NCBI RefSeq assembly: GCF_022447245.1
Contig: NZ_JAKVBC010000030.1
Span: 1-64,000, forward strand
Origin: Kordia sp.
GTDB taxonomy: Bacteria > Bacteroidota > Bacteroidia > Flavobacteriales > Flavobacteriaceae
Direction: 5' to 3'
DNA: 64,000 nucleotides
Part shown: positions 34,889 through 44,421 of the stretch, in pieces
Layout of the letters: every line of letters begins with the position of its first letter
How positions within the stretch are numbered: the first letter of the stretch is position 1
Program-made: the position numbers and the translations under genes
The notes under the pieces: generated by a model
What the model was told of the DNA's origin: nothing
Seen by the model: the letters and a program-made list of their open reading frames with translations, nothing else
Databases searched by the model: none

Positions 34889-36514
34889 ATGACTAAAAAA
34901 CTATTCCTACTATCATTCTTACTTATTTGCTTTTCTTGTACTCAAAAAGAAACAGTTGATACAGTAGTGTACAATGCAAAAGTCTACACGGTAGATACTA
35001 ACTTTTCCAAAGCAGAAGCTTTCGCAATAAAAGATGGAAAATTTGTAGATGTTGGAAATACAAGTGATATTCTAACAAAATATGAAGCTGAAGAAAAGAT
35101 AGATATCAACGGGAAAACAGTATACCCAGGTTTCATAGATGCACACTGTCATTTTTATGGTTTAGGGTTAAATAAGCAAAGCGTAGATTTAATAGGCACA
35201 AAAAGCTATGAAGAAGTGATAAAACGTATTTATGACTTTCAACAAGAAAAAAATGCACCATTCATTACTGGTCGTGGATGGGATCAAAACGATTGGGAAA
35301 TCAAAGAATTTCCAACTAAAGAACGCTTAGATAAACTATTTCCTGATACGCCAATAGCCTTAACTCGAGTAGATGGACATGCATATCTAGTAAATCAAAA
35401 AGCGTTGGATATGGCGGGAATTACAGCAGAAACTAAAGTTGCAGGAGGCGAAATACAACTCAAAGACGGGAAACTTACAGGAATTTTGGTAGACAATCCA
35501 ATGGATTTAATTGATAAAGTAATTCCACAACCTAACAGAAGACAGCAAATTCAAGCCTTACAAGATGCACAAAAGGAATGTTTTTCGTACGGTTTAACCA
35601 CGGTAAATGATGCTGGATTAAGCAAAGATGTTATTAATTTAATCGATAGTTTGCAAAAAGCAAAAACGCTCAAAATTCGCATGTATGCGATGATTAGCAA
35701 TACGCCAGAAAATGTAGCACATTATATCAATAAAGAACCTTACAAAACAGATTACTTAAATGTGCGTTCGTTCAAAGTGTATGGAGATGGCGCTTTAGGT
35801 TCTCGCGGAGCTGTGTTAAAAGAATCGTACTCAGACAAAGAAAATCATTTCGGCGCTATGGTAATTAGTCCAGAAGAATTATCAAAATTGGCAGCGCGTA
35901 TTGCCAAAACAAAATATCAAATGAATACGCATGCTATTGGAGATTCTGCTAATTATCAAGTGTTAAAAACTTATGCAAAGGTCTTAGAAGGACAAAAAGA
36001 TCGTCGTTGGAAAATAGAACATGCACAAGTTATTGATGAACCTGATTTTGAAGTATTTAAAAATGAAAATATCATTCCATCGGTACAACCAACACATGCC
36101 ACTAGTGATATGTATTGGGCAGGTGATCGTTTAGGTTCGCATCGTGAAAAAGGTGCGTATGCTTACAAAAGACTCTTAGATTTGTCTGGAAAAGTAGCAT
36201 TAGGAACCGATTTTCCAGTAGAATATGTAAGTCCGTTCAAAACCTTCTATGCGGCAGTAGCGAGAAAAGATTCAGAACATTATCCTGAAGGTGGTTACCA
36301 AAAAGAAAATGCACTATCTCGTCAAGAAACACTCAAAGGAATGACGATTTGGGCAGCCTTTAGCAATTTTGAGGAAAATGAAAAAGGAAGTATTGAAGTT
36401 GGGAAATTTGCAGATTTCATTGTACTTGACAGGAATCTGATGGAAATTCCTGAAAACGAAATTCTAAATGCTAACGTACAATCTACCTATGTAGCAGGCA
36501 AAAAAGTAAAATAG
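34889..36514 (+). CDS. amidohydrolase family lipoprotein, YtcJ-like
   Basis: This is a 541-residue amidohydrolase-3 family enzyme. It carries a lipoprotein signal (LLSFLLICFSC, Cys about 16), then the metal-binding GFIDAHCHFYGLGLN, RGWDQNDWE, ALTRVDGHAYLVNQKALD, the later NTHAIGDSANYQVLKTYAKV and KIEHAQVIDEPDF, and LGTDFPVEYVSPFKTFYAAV. The family hydrolyses cyclic or N-acyl amides; substrate unknown. The lipobox suggests membrane attachment in the periplasm, whereas most YtcJ relatives are cytosolic. Confidence 0.88.
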   Translation: MTKKLFLLSFLLICFSCTQKETVDTVVYNAKVYTVDTNFSKAEAFAIKDGKFVDVGNTSDILTKYEAEEKIDINGKTVYPGFIDAHCHFYGLGLNKQSVDLIGTKSYEEVIKRIYDFQQEKNAPFITGRGWDQNDWEIKEFPTKERLDKLFPDTPIALTRVDGHAYLVNQKALDMAGITAETKVAGGEIQLKDGKLTGILVDNPMDLIDKVIPQPNRRQQIQALQDAQKECFSYGLTTVNDAGLSKDVINLIDSLQKAKTLKIRMYAMISNTPENVAHYINKEPYKTDYLNVRSFKVYGDGALGSRGAVLKESYSDKENHFGAMVISPEELSKLAARIAKTKYQMNTHAIGDSANYQVLKTYAKVLEGQKDRRWKIEHAQVIDEPDFEVFKNENIIPSVQPTHATSDMYWAGDRLGSHREKGAYAYKRLLDLSGKVALGTDFPVEYVSPFKTFYAAVARKDSEHYPEGGYQKENALSRQETLKGMTIWAAFSNFEENEKGSIEVGKFADFIVLDRNLMEIPENEILNANVQSTYVAGKKVK

Positions 36515-36560
36515 TTTTTTAATTGTTGCTTAGAGCGATTTTTTAAAAGTAGAATTAAAA

Positions 36561-37964
36561 ATGCGCAAAGACGTAGAGCAAGAGTATATCAAGCGAATAC
36601 AGCAGGTATTAGATTTTATTGAAGAAAATCTGGATGCAAAATTATCACTAGAGCTATTGTCGCAAAAAGCACATTATTCAGCATATCATTTTCATAGATT
36701 ATTTGCAACCGTTGTTGATGAAAATTTGAATGAATACATCAATAGAAAACGTATAGAGCGTATTGCTTCCATCATATTAGTAGATTCAAAAAGACCAATT
36801 AAAGAACTTGCGTTTACCTATGGTTTCAATAGCGATAGCTCATTTTCTCGATCGTTTAAAAAATATTATGGGGTCAGTCCAACGCAATTTAAAACCAAAG
36901 GAAAAGAAATACTTAGCAAGATTGGTATAGAAGTTTTTTCAACTGAAAAATACATTTGCAGCATTGATAACCTTAAAAAATGGATTGATATGAATGCGCA
37001 AATAACAGTAAAAGAACTCCAAGAAATACCACTTGCAGGAATCATGCATATTGGAGAGTTTGAAAAAATAGGTGGTTTTTACCAACAATTAATAGAATGG
37101 GGACACAAAAAAGAAGTACTTTCTACCTCAAACTTTAGAGCAATTACCATGTATCACGACAATCCAAATGTAACACAGCTTTCAAAAGTACGTTATAGTG
37201 CGTGTGTTACAATTGACAAACCCATAAAGGCAGAAGGGAAAATTAGACCACTTTCTATACAAAAAGGAGTATATGCTGTCGGGAATTTTATTTTAAACAC
37301 AGATGAATTTCCTAAAGCATGGAAAAATCTTTCAATGTGGGTATTAGAAAACGATTGTGAATTTAGAGATGGAACTTATTTTGAAGTATACCTAAACGAT
37401 CATAAAACACATCCTGAACAGAAATTTATCATTGAAATCTGTATTCCTATTGAAAAGCCCAAGAAAACAATCAAATCATCTAGCACTTTAGATTTCTCAA
37501 ATTATAAAAATAGCCCCATAGTGGTTTCCGAAAAACTTGACTATCATGAATTGATAGCTCATATGATAAAAATAAGAGCTTATTTTCTTGCGGAATATGA
37601 AGCTGAATTTACATTTGGAAGTATATATCAAGGAAACAAAGACTATTCTTATTTTTCACTAACCAGCGAAGACTTAAAAAGGTTAAAATTAAAGTTTGTG
37701 ATCATTTTTGATCATGTACATCTTTGTTTCAAAATCTGCCTATCGGGTCAAAATAAAGACGTTCGAAAAAAATATTGGAACTTATTTCATGAAAGTAATT
37801 GGTCTAAATACACGCTAGCAACTTCTATAAGTGAAAGTCTGTCAATAATGGATCATGTTATTGTGAAAGAAGCAAGCTTTGATAACATGAATAGTTTAAT
37901 AGAGGAAATAGAACAAGGATCTTTTAAATTCATGCATGAATTAAGAGCCATACTTGAATTTTAA
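36561..37964 (+). CDS. AraC-GyrI-like-DUF7000 three-domain regulator
   Basis: This is a 467-residue protein. Residues about 10-115 are an AraC double HTH (LSLELLSQKAHYSAYHFHRL, ELAFTYGFNSDSSFSRSFKK). Residues about 148-300 resemble a GyrI-like ligand-binding domain (ITVKELQEIPLAGIMHIGEF ... RPLSIQKGVYAVGNFILNTD). Residues about 310-465 look like a DUF7000 domain (FTFGSIYQGNKDYSYFSLTS, LKLKFVIIFDHVHLCFKICL, KYWNLFHESNWSKY). AraC-GyrI is the known effector-sensing layout; the DUF7000 extension at the C-terminus is the odd part. The gene starts 46 bases after the amidohydrolase. It may respond to a small molecule processed by that enzyme (inference only). Confidence 0.82.
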   Translation: MRKDVEQEYIKRIQQVLDFIEENLDAKLSLELLSQKAHYSAYHFHRLFATVVDENLNEYINRKRIERIASIILVDSKRPIKELAFTYGFNSDSSFSRSFKKYYGVSPTQFKTKGKEILSKIGIEVFSTEKYICSIDNLKKWIDMNAQITVKELQEIPLAGIMHIGEFEKIGGFYQQLIEWGHKKEVLSTSNFRAITMYHDNPNVTQLSKVRYSACVTIDKPIKAEGKIRPLSIQKGVYAVGNFILNTDEFPKAWKNLSMWVLENDCEFRDGTYFEVYLNDHKTHPEQKFIIEICIPIEKPKKTIKSSSTLDFSNYKNSPIVVSEKLDYHELIAHMIKIRAYFLAEYEAEFTFGSIYQGNKDYSYFSLTSEDLKRLKLKFVIIFDHVHLCFKICLSGQNKDVRKKYWNLFHESNWSKYTLATSISESLSIMDHVIVKEASFDNMNSLIEEIEQGSFKFMHELRAILEF

Positions 37965-38031
37965 AACTTTAAATTCAGTGCAGTGTATCCAACATTCTAA
38001 AAGCGAAGAAAGTCTTATTCTATTAAAAACA

Positions 38032-38063
38032 AAAACTCAGAAATCGTAAGATTTCTGAGTTTT
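38032..38063. terminator. bidirectional terminator between AraC and DUF2911 genes
   Basis: A perfect 14-bp stem (AAAACTCAGAAATC with GATTTCTGAGTTTT) closes a GTAA loop, in the gap between convergent genes. Confidence 0.85.
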
Positions 38064-38096
38064 AAATAACCAATAATAACAATAAATAAAGAATAA

Positions 38097-38636
38097 TTAA
38101 AAACTAAACGGTACCGCAACACTAATATTGTCCCATGCAAGTGTCATACGAGTACCATCAGTTTCCTTTGTGAATGCAATAGAAAAATATTCTACTACAT
38201 CAATTTTTTTTACAGGAACGTCTAGGCGAGCAACATCATTTTCTTGATCATAATAGTATGATCCCCAAACATCTGTATCAGAGTTTATAATAATAGTCCA
38301 AGTATTTTTATTTGGAATCGTAAATAAGGTATACGTTCCTTTTTTAATTTCTTGGTCTCCTAATTTTACATCTTGAAAGAAAGTAATTTCAGTAGCTTCA
38401 TTTGCGCCAGTGCGCCAAACTTTACCATACGAAACTAGACTGCCAAAAATTCGACGTCCTTTCTTTTGTGGTCTTCCATAAATTACCTTGATAACTGGTG
38501 GAGCATTTCGTTTTGCTTTGTAATAACTTATATCATGCGGACTTTTATCAATATCACTGAATTTTTGTGCAGCAACATCAATGCTAAAAAATAAAGTAAC
38601 AACAAGCAGTATAGAAACTAAAACGTTCTTTATCAT
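38097..38636 (-). CDS. DUF2911 domain secreted protein
   Basis: This is a 179-residue protein with a signal peptide (NVLVSILLVVTLFFSIDVAA). The DUF2911 domain shows VIYGRPQKKGRRIFGSLVSY, GKVWRTGANEATEITFF, KGTYTLFTIPNKNTWTIIIN and a closing MTLAWDNISVAVPF. The family is periplasmic, of unknown function and widespread in Bacteroidota. The start is ATG. The paired repeats upstream (38681-38712) may regulate it. Confidence 0.88.
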   Translation of the reverse strand: MIKNVLVSILLVVTLFFSIDVAAQKFSDIDKSPHDISYYKAKRNAPPVIKVIYGRPQKKGRRIFGSLVSYGKVWRTGANEATEITFFQDVKLGDQEIKKGTYTLFTIPNKNTWTIIINSDTDVWGSYYYDQENDVARLDVPVKKIDVVEYFSIAFTKETDGTRMTLAWDNISVAVPFSF

Positions 38637-38680
38637 GATGCAATTTTTTTCGATATAAAATTACTAAAACTTCTTCTTAG

Positions 38681-38712
38681 CATTATGTTAAACTTTCAAT
38701 CATTATGTTAAA
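38681..38712. promoter_or_regulatory. two direct repeats upstream of the DUF2911 gene
   Basis: CATTATGTTAAA occurs at 38681-38692 and at 38701-38712, 20 bases apart, that is on the same face of the helix. They lie 45-76 bases before the ATG of the minus-strand DUF2911 gene, where a binding site pair would be expected. The rest of the 421-base gap (38637-39057) is AT-rich, holds the asnB promoter region, and shows no gene. Confidence 0.4.
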
Positions 38713-39057
38713 ATTATACACAATACAAAAGATTTACATGTAAATAAGTAAGGCAAAGCCATATTTGTTTTGTTAGACTCAAAAATGTGCTAAGCAAAAA
38801 TTTCAATAATGATATGTATATAAAACGTTTAAATTGCTCTAAAATTTTAAAAACCACAAAAAAGGGTAAAGATTTCTCATGCGATCTCAGCTAATTTTAC
38901 AGAACAAAAGTTTATGAGCGTTTTTAGATTAAAAAAGTTTTAATAATTATATAAAACCCTTTTTTAAGTTTTAATTTGTAATCATAATTGTAATTATTAT
39001 TTTTAAAATGAAAGTTTAAATCAATATTTGTATTGTAATTGTAAAAAAGAGAAAATT

Positions 39058-40743
39058 ATGTGTGGAATTGTATGAGCCTTTGAGCTAAAAGAAAAAACAG
39101 AAGAGTTGAGACCTCAACTTTTAGAAATGTCAAAAAAAATCCGTCATCGCGGACCAGACTGGAACGGAATTTATAGTTCTGAAAAAGCAATCCTTGCGCA
39201 TGAGCGTTTGGCAATTGTTGATCCAGCTTCTGGAAAACAACCGTTATTTAGTGAAGATAAACAACTCATCTTAGCTGCAAACGGAGAAATATATAATCAT
39301 AGAGAATTACGTAAACAATTTGAAGGAAGATATAACTTTCAAACACAGTCTGACTGTGAAGTAATTCTAGCCCTTTACAAAGAAAAGGGAAGCACGTTCT
39401 TAGATGAACTCAACGGAATCTTCGGATTTGCACTGTATGATGAAGAACAAGATTCATACTTAGTAGCAAGAGATCATATGGGGATTATTCCTTTATACAT
39501 AGGTTGGGATAAAAACGGAACCTTCTATGTTGCGTCTGAATTAAAAGCATTAGAAGGTGTTTGTAGTAAAATAGAGGTATTTCCTCCAGGACACTATTTA
39601 GACAGTAAACAAGGAGAGTTAAGACAATGGTACAAACGCGATTGGATGGATTATGAAGCTGTAAAAGACAATCAAACGAGTATCGATGAATTGCGCGATG
39701 CATTAGAAGCTTCTATTCACAGACAATTAATGTCAGATGTACCGTATGGTGTATTACTTTCAGGAGGATTAGATTCTTCTATTACGTCTGCTGTAGCCAA
39801 AAAATATGCACAAATGCGAATTGAATCAGATGATACAACTGAAGCTTGGTGGCCACAATTGCATTCTTTCTCTATCGGATTGGATGGTTCGCCAGACTTA
39901 GCAGCTGCACGAAAAGTAGCAGATCATATTGGAACAGTGCACCACGAAATTACATTTACCATTCAAGAAGGTTTAGACGCTATCAAAGATGTAATTTATC
40001 ATTTAGAAACCTATGATATCACTACAGTGAGAGCTTCTACGCCAATGTACTTGATGGCAAGAGTTATCAAATCTATGGGAATCAAAATGGTACTTTCTGG
40101 TGAAGGAGCAGACGAAATTTTTGGAGGTTATTTATACTTCCACAAAGCACCAAGTGCGAAAGATTTTCATGATGAAACAGTTCGTAAACTAGATAAATTA
40201 TATCAGTACGATTGCTTACGTGCTAACAAATCGCTAGCAGCTTGGGGAATTGAAGGTCGTGTACCTTTCTTAGATAAAGAATTTATGGATGTTGCTATGC
40301 GTATCAATCCAAAAGATAAAATGATCAACGGCGAACGTATGGAAAAGTGGGTATTGCGTAAAGCTTTCGAATCCTACTTGCCAGAGAGCGTTGCCTGGAG
40401 ACAAAAAGAACAATTTAGTGACGGAGTTGGTTACAGCTGGATTGATACTTTAAAAGAATTAGTAGAAAGCGAAGTATCTGACGAGCAAATGGCAAACGCG
40501 AAATACCGTTTCCCAGTACAAACACCAAGAGCTAAAGAAGAATATTACTATCGTAGTATTTTTGAGGAGCATTTCCCATCAGAAACAGCTTCGTTAACAG
40601 TGCCATCTGTACCATCGGTAGCCTGTAGTTCTGTAACGGCTTTAGAATGGGATGAATCTTTCAAGAACATGAACGATCCATCTGGAAGAGCCGTAGCAAA
40701 TGTTCATGAAGAAGCGTATTCAGCAGAAGAAAAAGTTTCTTAA
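39058..40743 (+). pseudogene. asnB: asparagine synthase B with an in-frame TGA at codon 6
   Basis: From ATG at 39058 the frame reads MCGIV, then TGA at 39073-39075, then AFELKEKTEELRPQL and the rest of a complete AsnB. The initiating ATG and the catalytic Cys2 of the glutaminase domain are present. The family continues with Cys at this sixth position in Flavobacteriaceae as I recall, so a single change from TGT/TGC is likely. Beyond it everything is intact: RHRGPDWNGIYSSEKAILAH, SDCEVILALY, ATP-binding LLSGGLDSSI, GEGADEIFGGYLYFHKAP and WRQKEQFSDGVG. Total length 561 positions. Translation starting at a later codon (such as TTG 39106) would lose Cys2 and thus glutamine use. Terminator at 40781. 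Confidence 0.85.
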
Positions 40744-40780
40744 ATATAGTACAAACATTTTCTCAATTATAGTTTCTAAG

Positions 40781-40812
40781 ACGTCATGCAAGTATTTGTA
40801 TGACGTTTTTTT
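40781..40812 (+). terminator. Rho-independent terminator after asnB
   Basis: The stem ACGTCATGCA/TGTATGACGT (40781-40790 with 40797-40806) closes an AGTATT loop and is followed by a T tract. Confidence 0.85.
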
Positions 40813-40827
40813 GTAAATTAAAATAAA

Positions 40828-41031
40828 CTACTTATTGCCTTTCCGCCAAAAATAGACTGCCAGATATACGATTCCGAAAGTCATGACAAAAGCCATTATG
40901 GTTAGATAGGTTCTTTGTGGAGCAATATCTGGTGCGTTTGAAGTCATTATTCTGAATGTTTCTGGGATTGCTCCAAAAGCTATGATCAATAAGCAAAGAA
41001 TAGCCAATCTTTTATAGGTAGCTTTACTCAT
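40828..41031 (-). CDS. small membrane protein
   Basis: This is a 67-residue protein from ATG at 41031 (MSKATYKRLAILCLLIIAFG). It has two hydrophobic segments, AILCLLIIAFGAIPETF and TYLTIMAFVMTFGIVYLAVY, and a basic end (FWRKGNK). A longer reading from 41079 would overlap the divergent epimerase gene, so the short start is preferred. No function is known. Confidence 0.65.
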   Translation of the reverse strand: MSKATYKRLAILCLLIIAFGAIPETFRIMTSNAPDIAPQRTYLTIMAFVMTFGIVYLAVYFWRKGNK

Positions 41032-41073
41032 AAAAATAATTTTTGACGAGATAATAAAACGTATCTTTAAAAC

Positions 41074-42093
41074 ATGCAACTACAACTCACAATACATAAC
41101 TTTGAACTTCCACTGAAACATCCGTTTACAATTTCTCGATATACAGTTACCGTGCAAAAAACGATTGTAGTTGCGATTTCTGATGGACAATATACAGGTT
41201 ACGGAGAAGCAACCGAAAATCCGTATTACAAAAGTACGGAGGAAAGTCTGAAAATTGCTTTAGAAAGTATACGCAGTATTTTTAAAAATCTTCCCGAAAA
41301 CATGGATCCTACAGAACTGTGGAAGCAACTTGAGCCAAAATTGCAAGACAATTATTTTGCCTTATGTGCGCTCGATTGTGCATATTGGGATTTGTATGCA
41401 AAACAGCAGCAAAAGCCATTGCGAAGTTTTTGGAGTGAACACGATTTAAGTTTGCCAAAAACAAACTTTACCATTGGGATTGATGCTGTAGAAATCATGC
41501 AATCAAAGATTCAGCAAACGCCTTGGCCTATCTACAAAATAAAACTAGGTACGAAAAAGGATATTGCAATCATACAGGAGCTTCGTAAAGTCACCAATGC
41601 AACCTTTAGAGTAGATGCAAACTGTGCTTGGACGGTACCAGAAACGCTCAAAAACGCAGAAATTCTAAAAGGACTTAATGTCGAATTCATAGAACAACCA
41701 CTAAAAGCGGACAATTGGAAAGGTATGGAAATTCTTAAAAAACAAAGTGTATTGCCTATCATCGCAGACGAAAGCTGTCAAAAACTAGCCGATGTTTATA
41801 GATGTGCAGATGTTTTTCAAGGCATCAATATCAAACTCATGAAATGTGGCGGCATCACACCAGCTTTACAAATGATTCAAATCGCGAAAGCAAAACAACT
41901 CAGTATTATGGCAGGTTGTATGACAGAATCTACCATAGGAATTTCTAATCTTACACAATTAGCTCCTTTACTAGATTACATGGATGCAGATGGCGCAATG
42001 TTGCTTCAAAACGATATTGCTACTGGCGTTACGTTTACTAATGGAAAAATTGTATATGCAAGAGGAAATGGTTCAGGAGCTTTTCTAACTTAA
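41074..42093 (+). CDS. dipeptide epimerase (enolase superfamily, L-Ala-D/L-Glu type)
   Basis: This is a 339-residue enolase-superfamily enzyme with the muconate-lactonizing subgroup features. It has the KxK acid/base pair in YKIKLGTKKD, the metal ligands Asp in RVDANCAWTVP, Glu in EFIEQPLKAD and Asp in PIIADESCQK, and the opposite lysine in NIKLMKCGGITPALQMI. The family epimerizes the dipeptides released from murein for peptide recycling. Substrate range cannot be told from sequence. Confidence 0.88.
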   Translation: MQLQLTIHNFELPLKHPFTISRYTVTVQKTIVVAISDGQYTGYGEATENPYYKSTEESLKIALESIRSIFKNLPENMDPTELWKQLEPKLQDNYFALCALDCAYWDLYAKQQQKPLRSFWSEHDLSLPKTNFTIGIDAVEIMQSKIQQTPWPIYKIKLGTKKDIAIIQELRKVTNATFRVDANCAWTVPETLKNAEILKGLNVEFIEQPLKADNWKGMEILKKQSVLPIIADESCQKLADVYRCADVFQGINIKLMKCGGITPALQMIQIAKAKQLSIMAGCMTESTIGISNLTQLAPLLDYMDADGAMLLQNDIATGVTFTNGKIVYARGNGSGAFLT

Positions 42094-42108
42094 AAAAAGA
42101 AGAACTAT

Positions 42109-43164
42109 TTACATATTCTTGGCTACATAAATCCAAGCCTCTTTTCCGGAATTAAAAGTTTCTAAAACACGTTTGTACTCTTCAACTTCATATGCATCAG
42201 TATCTGACAATTCTTGTGCAGTGAGTTCAAAAATAATACCTTCAATAAAATCATCGGAATTTGAGGTTTTCACAGCAATTGGATGAAACTTTCGCTCGCT
42301 TTTAGAAAGTACTTCGGTATCGGTGATTTCTAATGATTTCAGTGTATAGTTAGACAATGAATCTTTACTGCCAGATAAAATTCGGTTATACGTCTCTTGT
42401 TGTACTTTTTCTAGTTGCAAGGTTCCATAAGAAAATAAATAATGCTTCTGTTCTGCAGCGTTTTTCTTTTCAGTAGCAATAATTTGTTTTTTTACAGAAT
42501 GTGTGATGATGTCTTTTGCTTCTGCGTAGGATATATTGTAGGTTCTTGTAAATTTTTGATACTGTGTAGGATACTTTTTCAGCATATCATCATAATATGT
42601 GTCTAAGGCTTCTTTTGTTGGTAAATTGTATTGAAGTTTTACTTGAAAACGTCGCAACAAAGCAGTATCTATAATTTCTACATAATTTGTAGCAGCAACT
42701 AGCAAAGTATCATTAGGTAAATAATCTATAAGCTGAATGATGGTATTTACAATACGTTTCATTTCTCCAGAATCCTTACTGTCGTAATCTCTAACTTTAC
42801 CTATGTAATCAAACTCATCAAGAAATAACACCGCTTTTTGACGAGCCGCCTTTTTAAATATATTTGTAATGTTTCTTGCAGTTTCTCCTAATTTAGAAGA
42901 AACAAAACTTCCTAAATTTAAAATGATGATTTCTTTATCTAGCTCCTGTGCAATAGCTTTGGCTGTAGCTGTTTTTCCGCAACCAGTATGCCCGTGTAAT
43001 AATACTTTATTAGCTATTGGTAAATCATACTTTTTTAAGGCTTCAAAATAATTGAACTCATCAAGCATTTGGTATAATTGCTCTTTTTTATGAGCGCTTA
43101 AATGTATTTCATCTAAAGGAAGAGTAGTTTCAGAAGATTTCAGTATTAAATCATCTAGTCGCAT
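42109..43164 (-). CDS. AAA ATPase fused to a gamma-glutamylcyclotransferase/AIG2-like domain
   Basis: This is a 351-residue protein. Residues 50-235 are an AAA+ ATPase: Walker A GHTGCGKTATA (58-68), Walker B AVLFLDEFDYIG (111-122), sensor 1 AATN (157-160) and the arginine finger candidates RR (171-172). Residues 241-350 match the GGCT/AIG2 fold: HYLFSYGTLQ (241-250, the glycine loop YGTL), then FIEGIIFELTAQELSDTDAY, with Glu326 of DAYEVEEY at the place of the catalytic acid, and a closing KEAWIYVAK. The two activities are not normally in one chain. Neither a plasmid toxin nor a defence gene is adjacent. Its own promoter box is at 43198. Confidence 0.82.
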   Translation of the reverse strand: MRLDDLILKSSETTLPLDEIHLSAHKKEQLYQMLDEFNYFEALKKYDLPIANKVLLHGHTGCGKTATAKAIAQELDKEIIILNLGSFVSSKLGETARNITNIFKKAARQKAVLFLDEFDYIGKVRDYDSKDSGEMKRIVNTIIQLIDYLPNDTLLVAATNYVEIIDTALLRRFQVKLQYNLPTKEALDTYYDDMLKKYPTQYQKFTRTYNISYAEAKDIITHSVKKQIIATEKKNAAEQKHYLFSYGTLQLEKVQQETYNRILSGSKDSLSNYTLKSLEITDTEVLSKSERKFHPIAVKTSNSDDFIEGIIFELTAQELSDTDAYEVEEYKRVLETFNSGKEAWIYVAKNM

Positions 43165-43197
43165 ATACTATTTTTTTGAGTATCAAAACATAAAATG

Positions 43198-43205
43198 CAA
43201 ATATA
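43198..43205 (-). promoter_or_regulatory. putative -7 promoter box for the AAA-cyclotransferase gene
   Basis: On the minus strand the box reads TATATTTG (TANNTTTG), 33 bases before the ATG at 43164. A CTTG 21 bases further upstream could be a degenerate -33 box. Confidence 0.45.
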
Positions 43206-43306
43206 AGTATGGACTCCTAACTAATTCAAGTTTTTAAGGTAAAATTTGATGATTTTCACTTTTTATAAATATAGATTAAATTGGAAGTGATCTGAATTGT
43301 AAGACT

Positions 43307-44366
43307 TTAGTTTATAAACAGATTCTTCTTTGTCACTTCTAAGTAATTATCTTTTTCTAAATACCAGTCAAAATAGGTGTTCAGTTCTTTTTCAAGGGAA
43401 GCTGCCCATTCTTCAAATCCATGCGGATCACCAACTTGTAATATATAATGAGTGTAAGCTTCAAGTAAGCCAGTATCTAATAACTCTTTGTGATAATCAA
43501 ACAAGACGTTTGAATATTTTTTGTGATCTTCTTCAAAAAAGCGTTCAATAAAACTAGCACGCATTTTTGAAATAGTTTTAGAATTTACTTCTTTCATTTC
43601 TACGATACCCAACACGAAATGTTTTCCAAAAATAGCGCAAAGTGGCATCATAAGATCACCTTTTTCCAAATCTTTCGCATCAACAATAATTTCGCAAAAA
43701 TCCATAGATGATTCTTCTTCTCCTAGTGTAATGGCACCTTTAAAAGTTTCATAAATCAGCTTGCTCATTTCTTTGGTACGTTGTGTAGAACGTTTTAAAT
43801 TCATGAAAATTTCCGCATAAATCAATCCAGACAATTTATCAGAGGAACTCAAATACAGCAATGCTAAGCGGCAGAAATTAGAAGGAAACATAGGATCGGC
43901 TGCAATCCCTTTTTTTATTTATCGCAGCTTCATTATAGTCATCAGCAATCCAAAATACATTTCCTTTTTCTAAATGTAAATTTCAAGCATTTGGAAACTT
44001 TTTCATGCCTTGTTCATACGTTTTAATAGCCTTTTTCTTTTTTCCAGCAAAGCTATATGCATTTCCTAGCATCCGATATACCTGATCATTGATATTTTTA
44101 TATTTCAATGTTTTCTTTAATATTTTGATGGATTTGTCATATTCTTTCTTTTTAAGATAGGCAAAAGCCTTCTCGTACGGATACAGATAATTTTCAGGAT
44201 CTAATTTTTCGCATTCTTCTAAAATCGCAATACTTGCGTCAATGCTGCCATTATCCATCAATTTAATGGCTTCTCTGACTTTTATAAGGGCTTTTTCTTT
44301 ATTGGTTTGTGCAATGGCAGTAAAACAAATGGTAATAAGGGTAATGGTGAGAATAAAGTTTTTCAT
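43307..44366 (-). pseudogene. broken TPR-type secreted protein gene, one stop and one frameshift
   Basis: The first part (ATG at 44366) has a signal peptide (NFILTITLITICFTAIAQ) and TPRs ending AIKTYEQGMKKFPNA, where TGA at 43983-43985 stops it. The same frame continues NLHLEKGNVFWIADDYNEAA, then a T7 run at 43910-43916 shifts it by one base. The next frame continues KGIAADPMFPSNFCRLALLY through a complete C-terminal region to 43307 (FDYHKELLDTGLLEAY, VTKKNLFIN end). Joined, these give one protein of roughly 350 residues: the two surviving pieces are not separate genes. The length of the region, not a multiple of three, fits one indel. Function unknown. Confidence 0.75.
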
Positions 44367-44421
44367 AATCTAAATACAGTTTTAATCTCTTAAAGCTACT
44401 CTTTTTAGATTAATAGTCATG

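Noticed and set aside
39073-39075. Selenocysteine insertion at the asnB TGA
   Set aside because: No convincing SECIS-like hairpin in the bases right after the TGA, no selenoprotein gene in the window, and AsnB is not a known selenoprotein. Kept only as a remote option.
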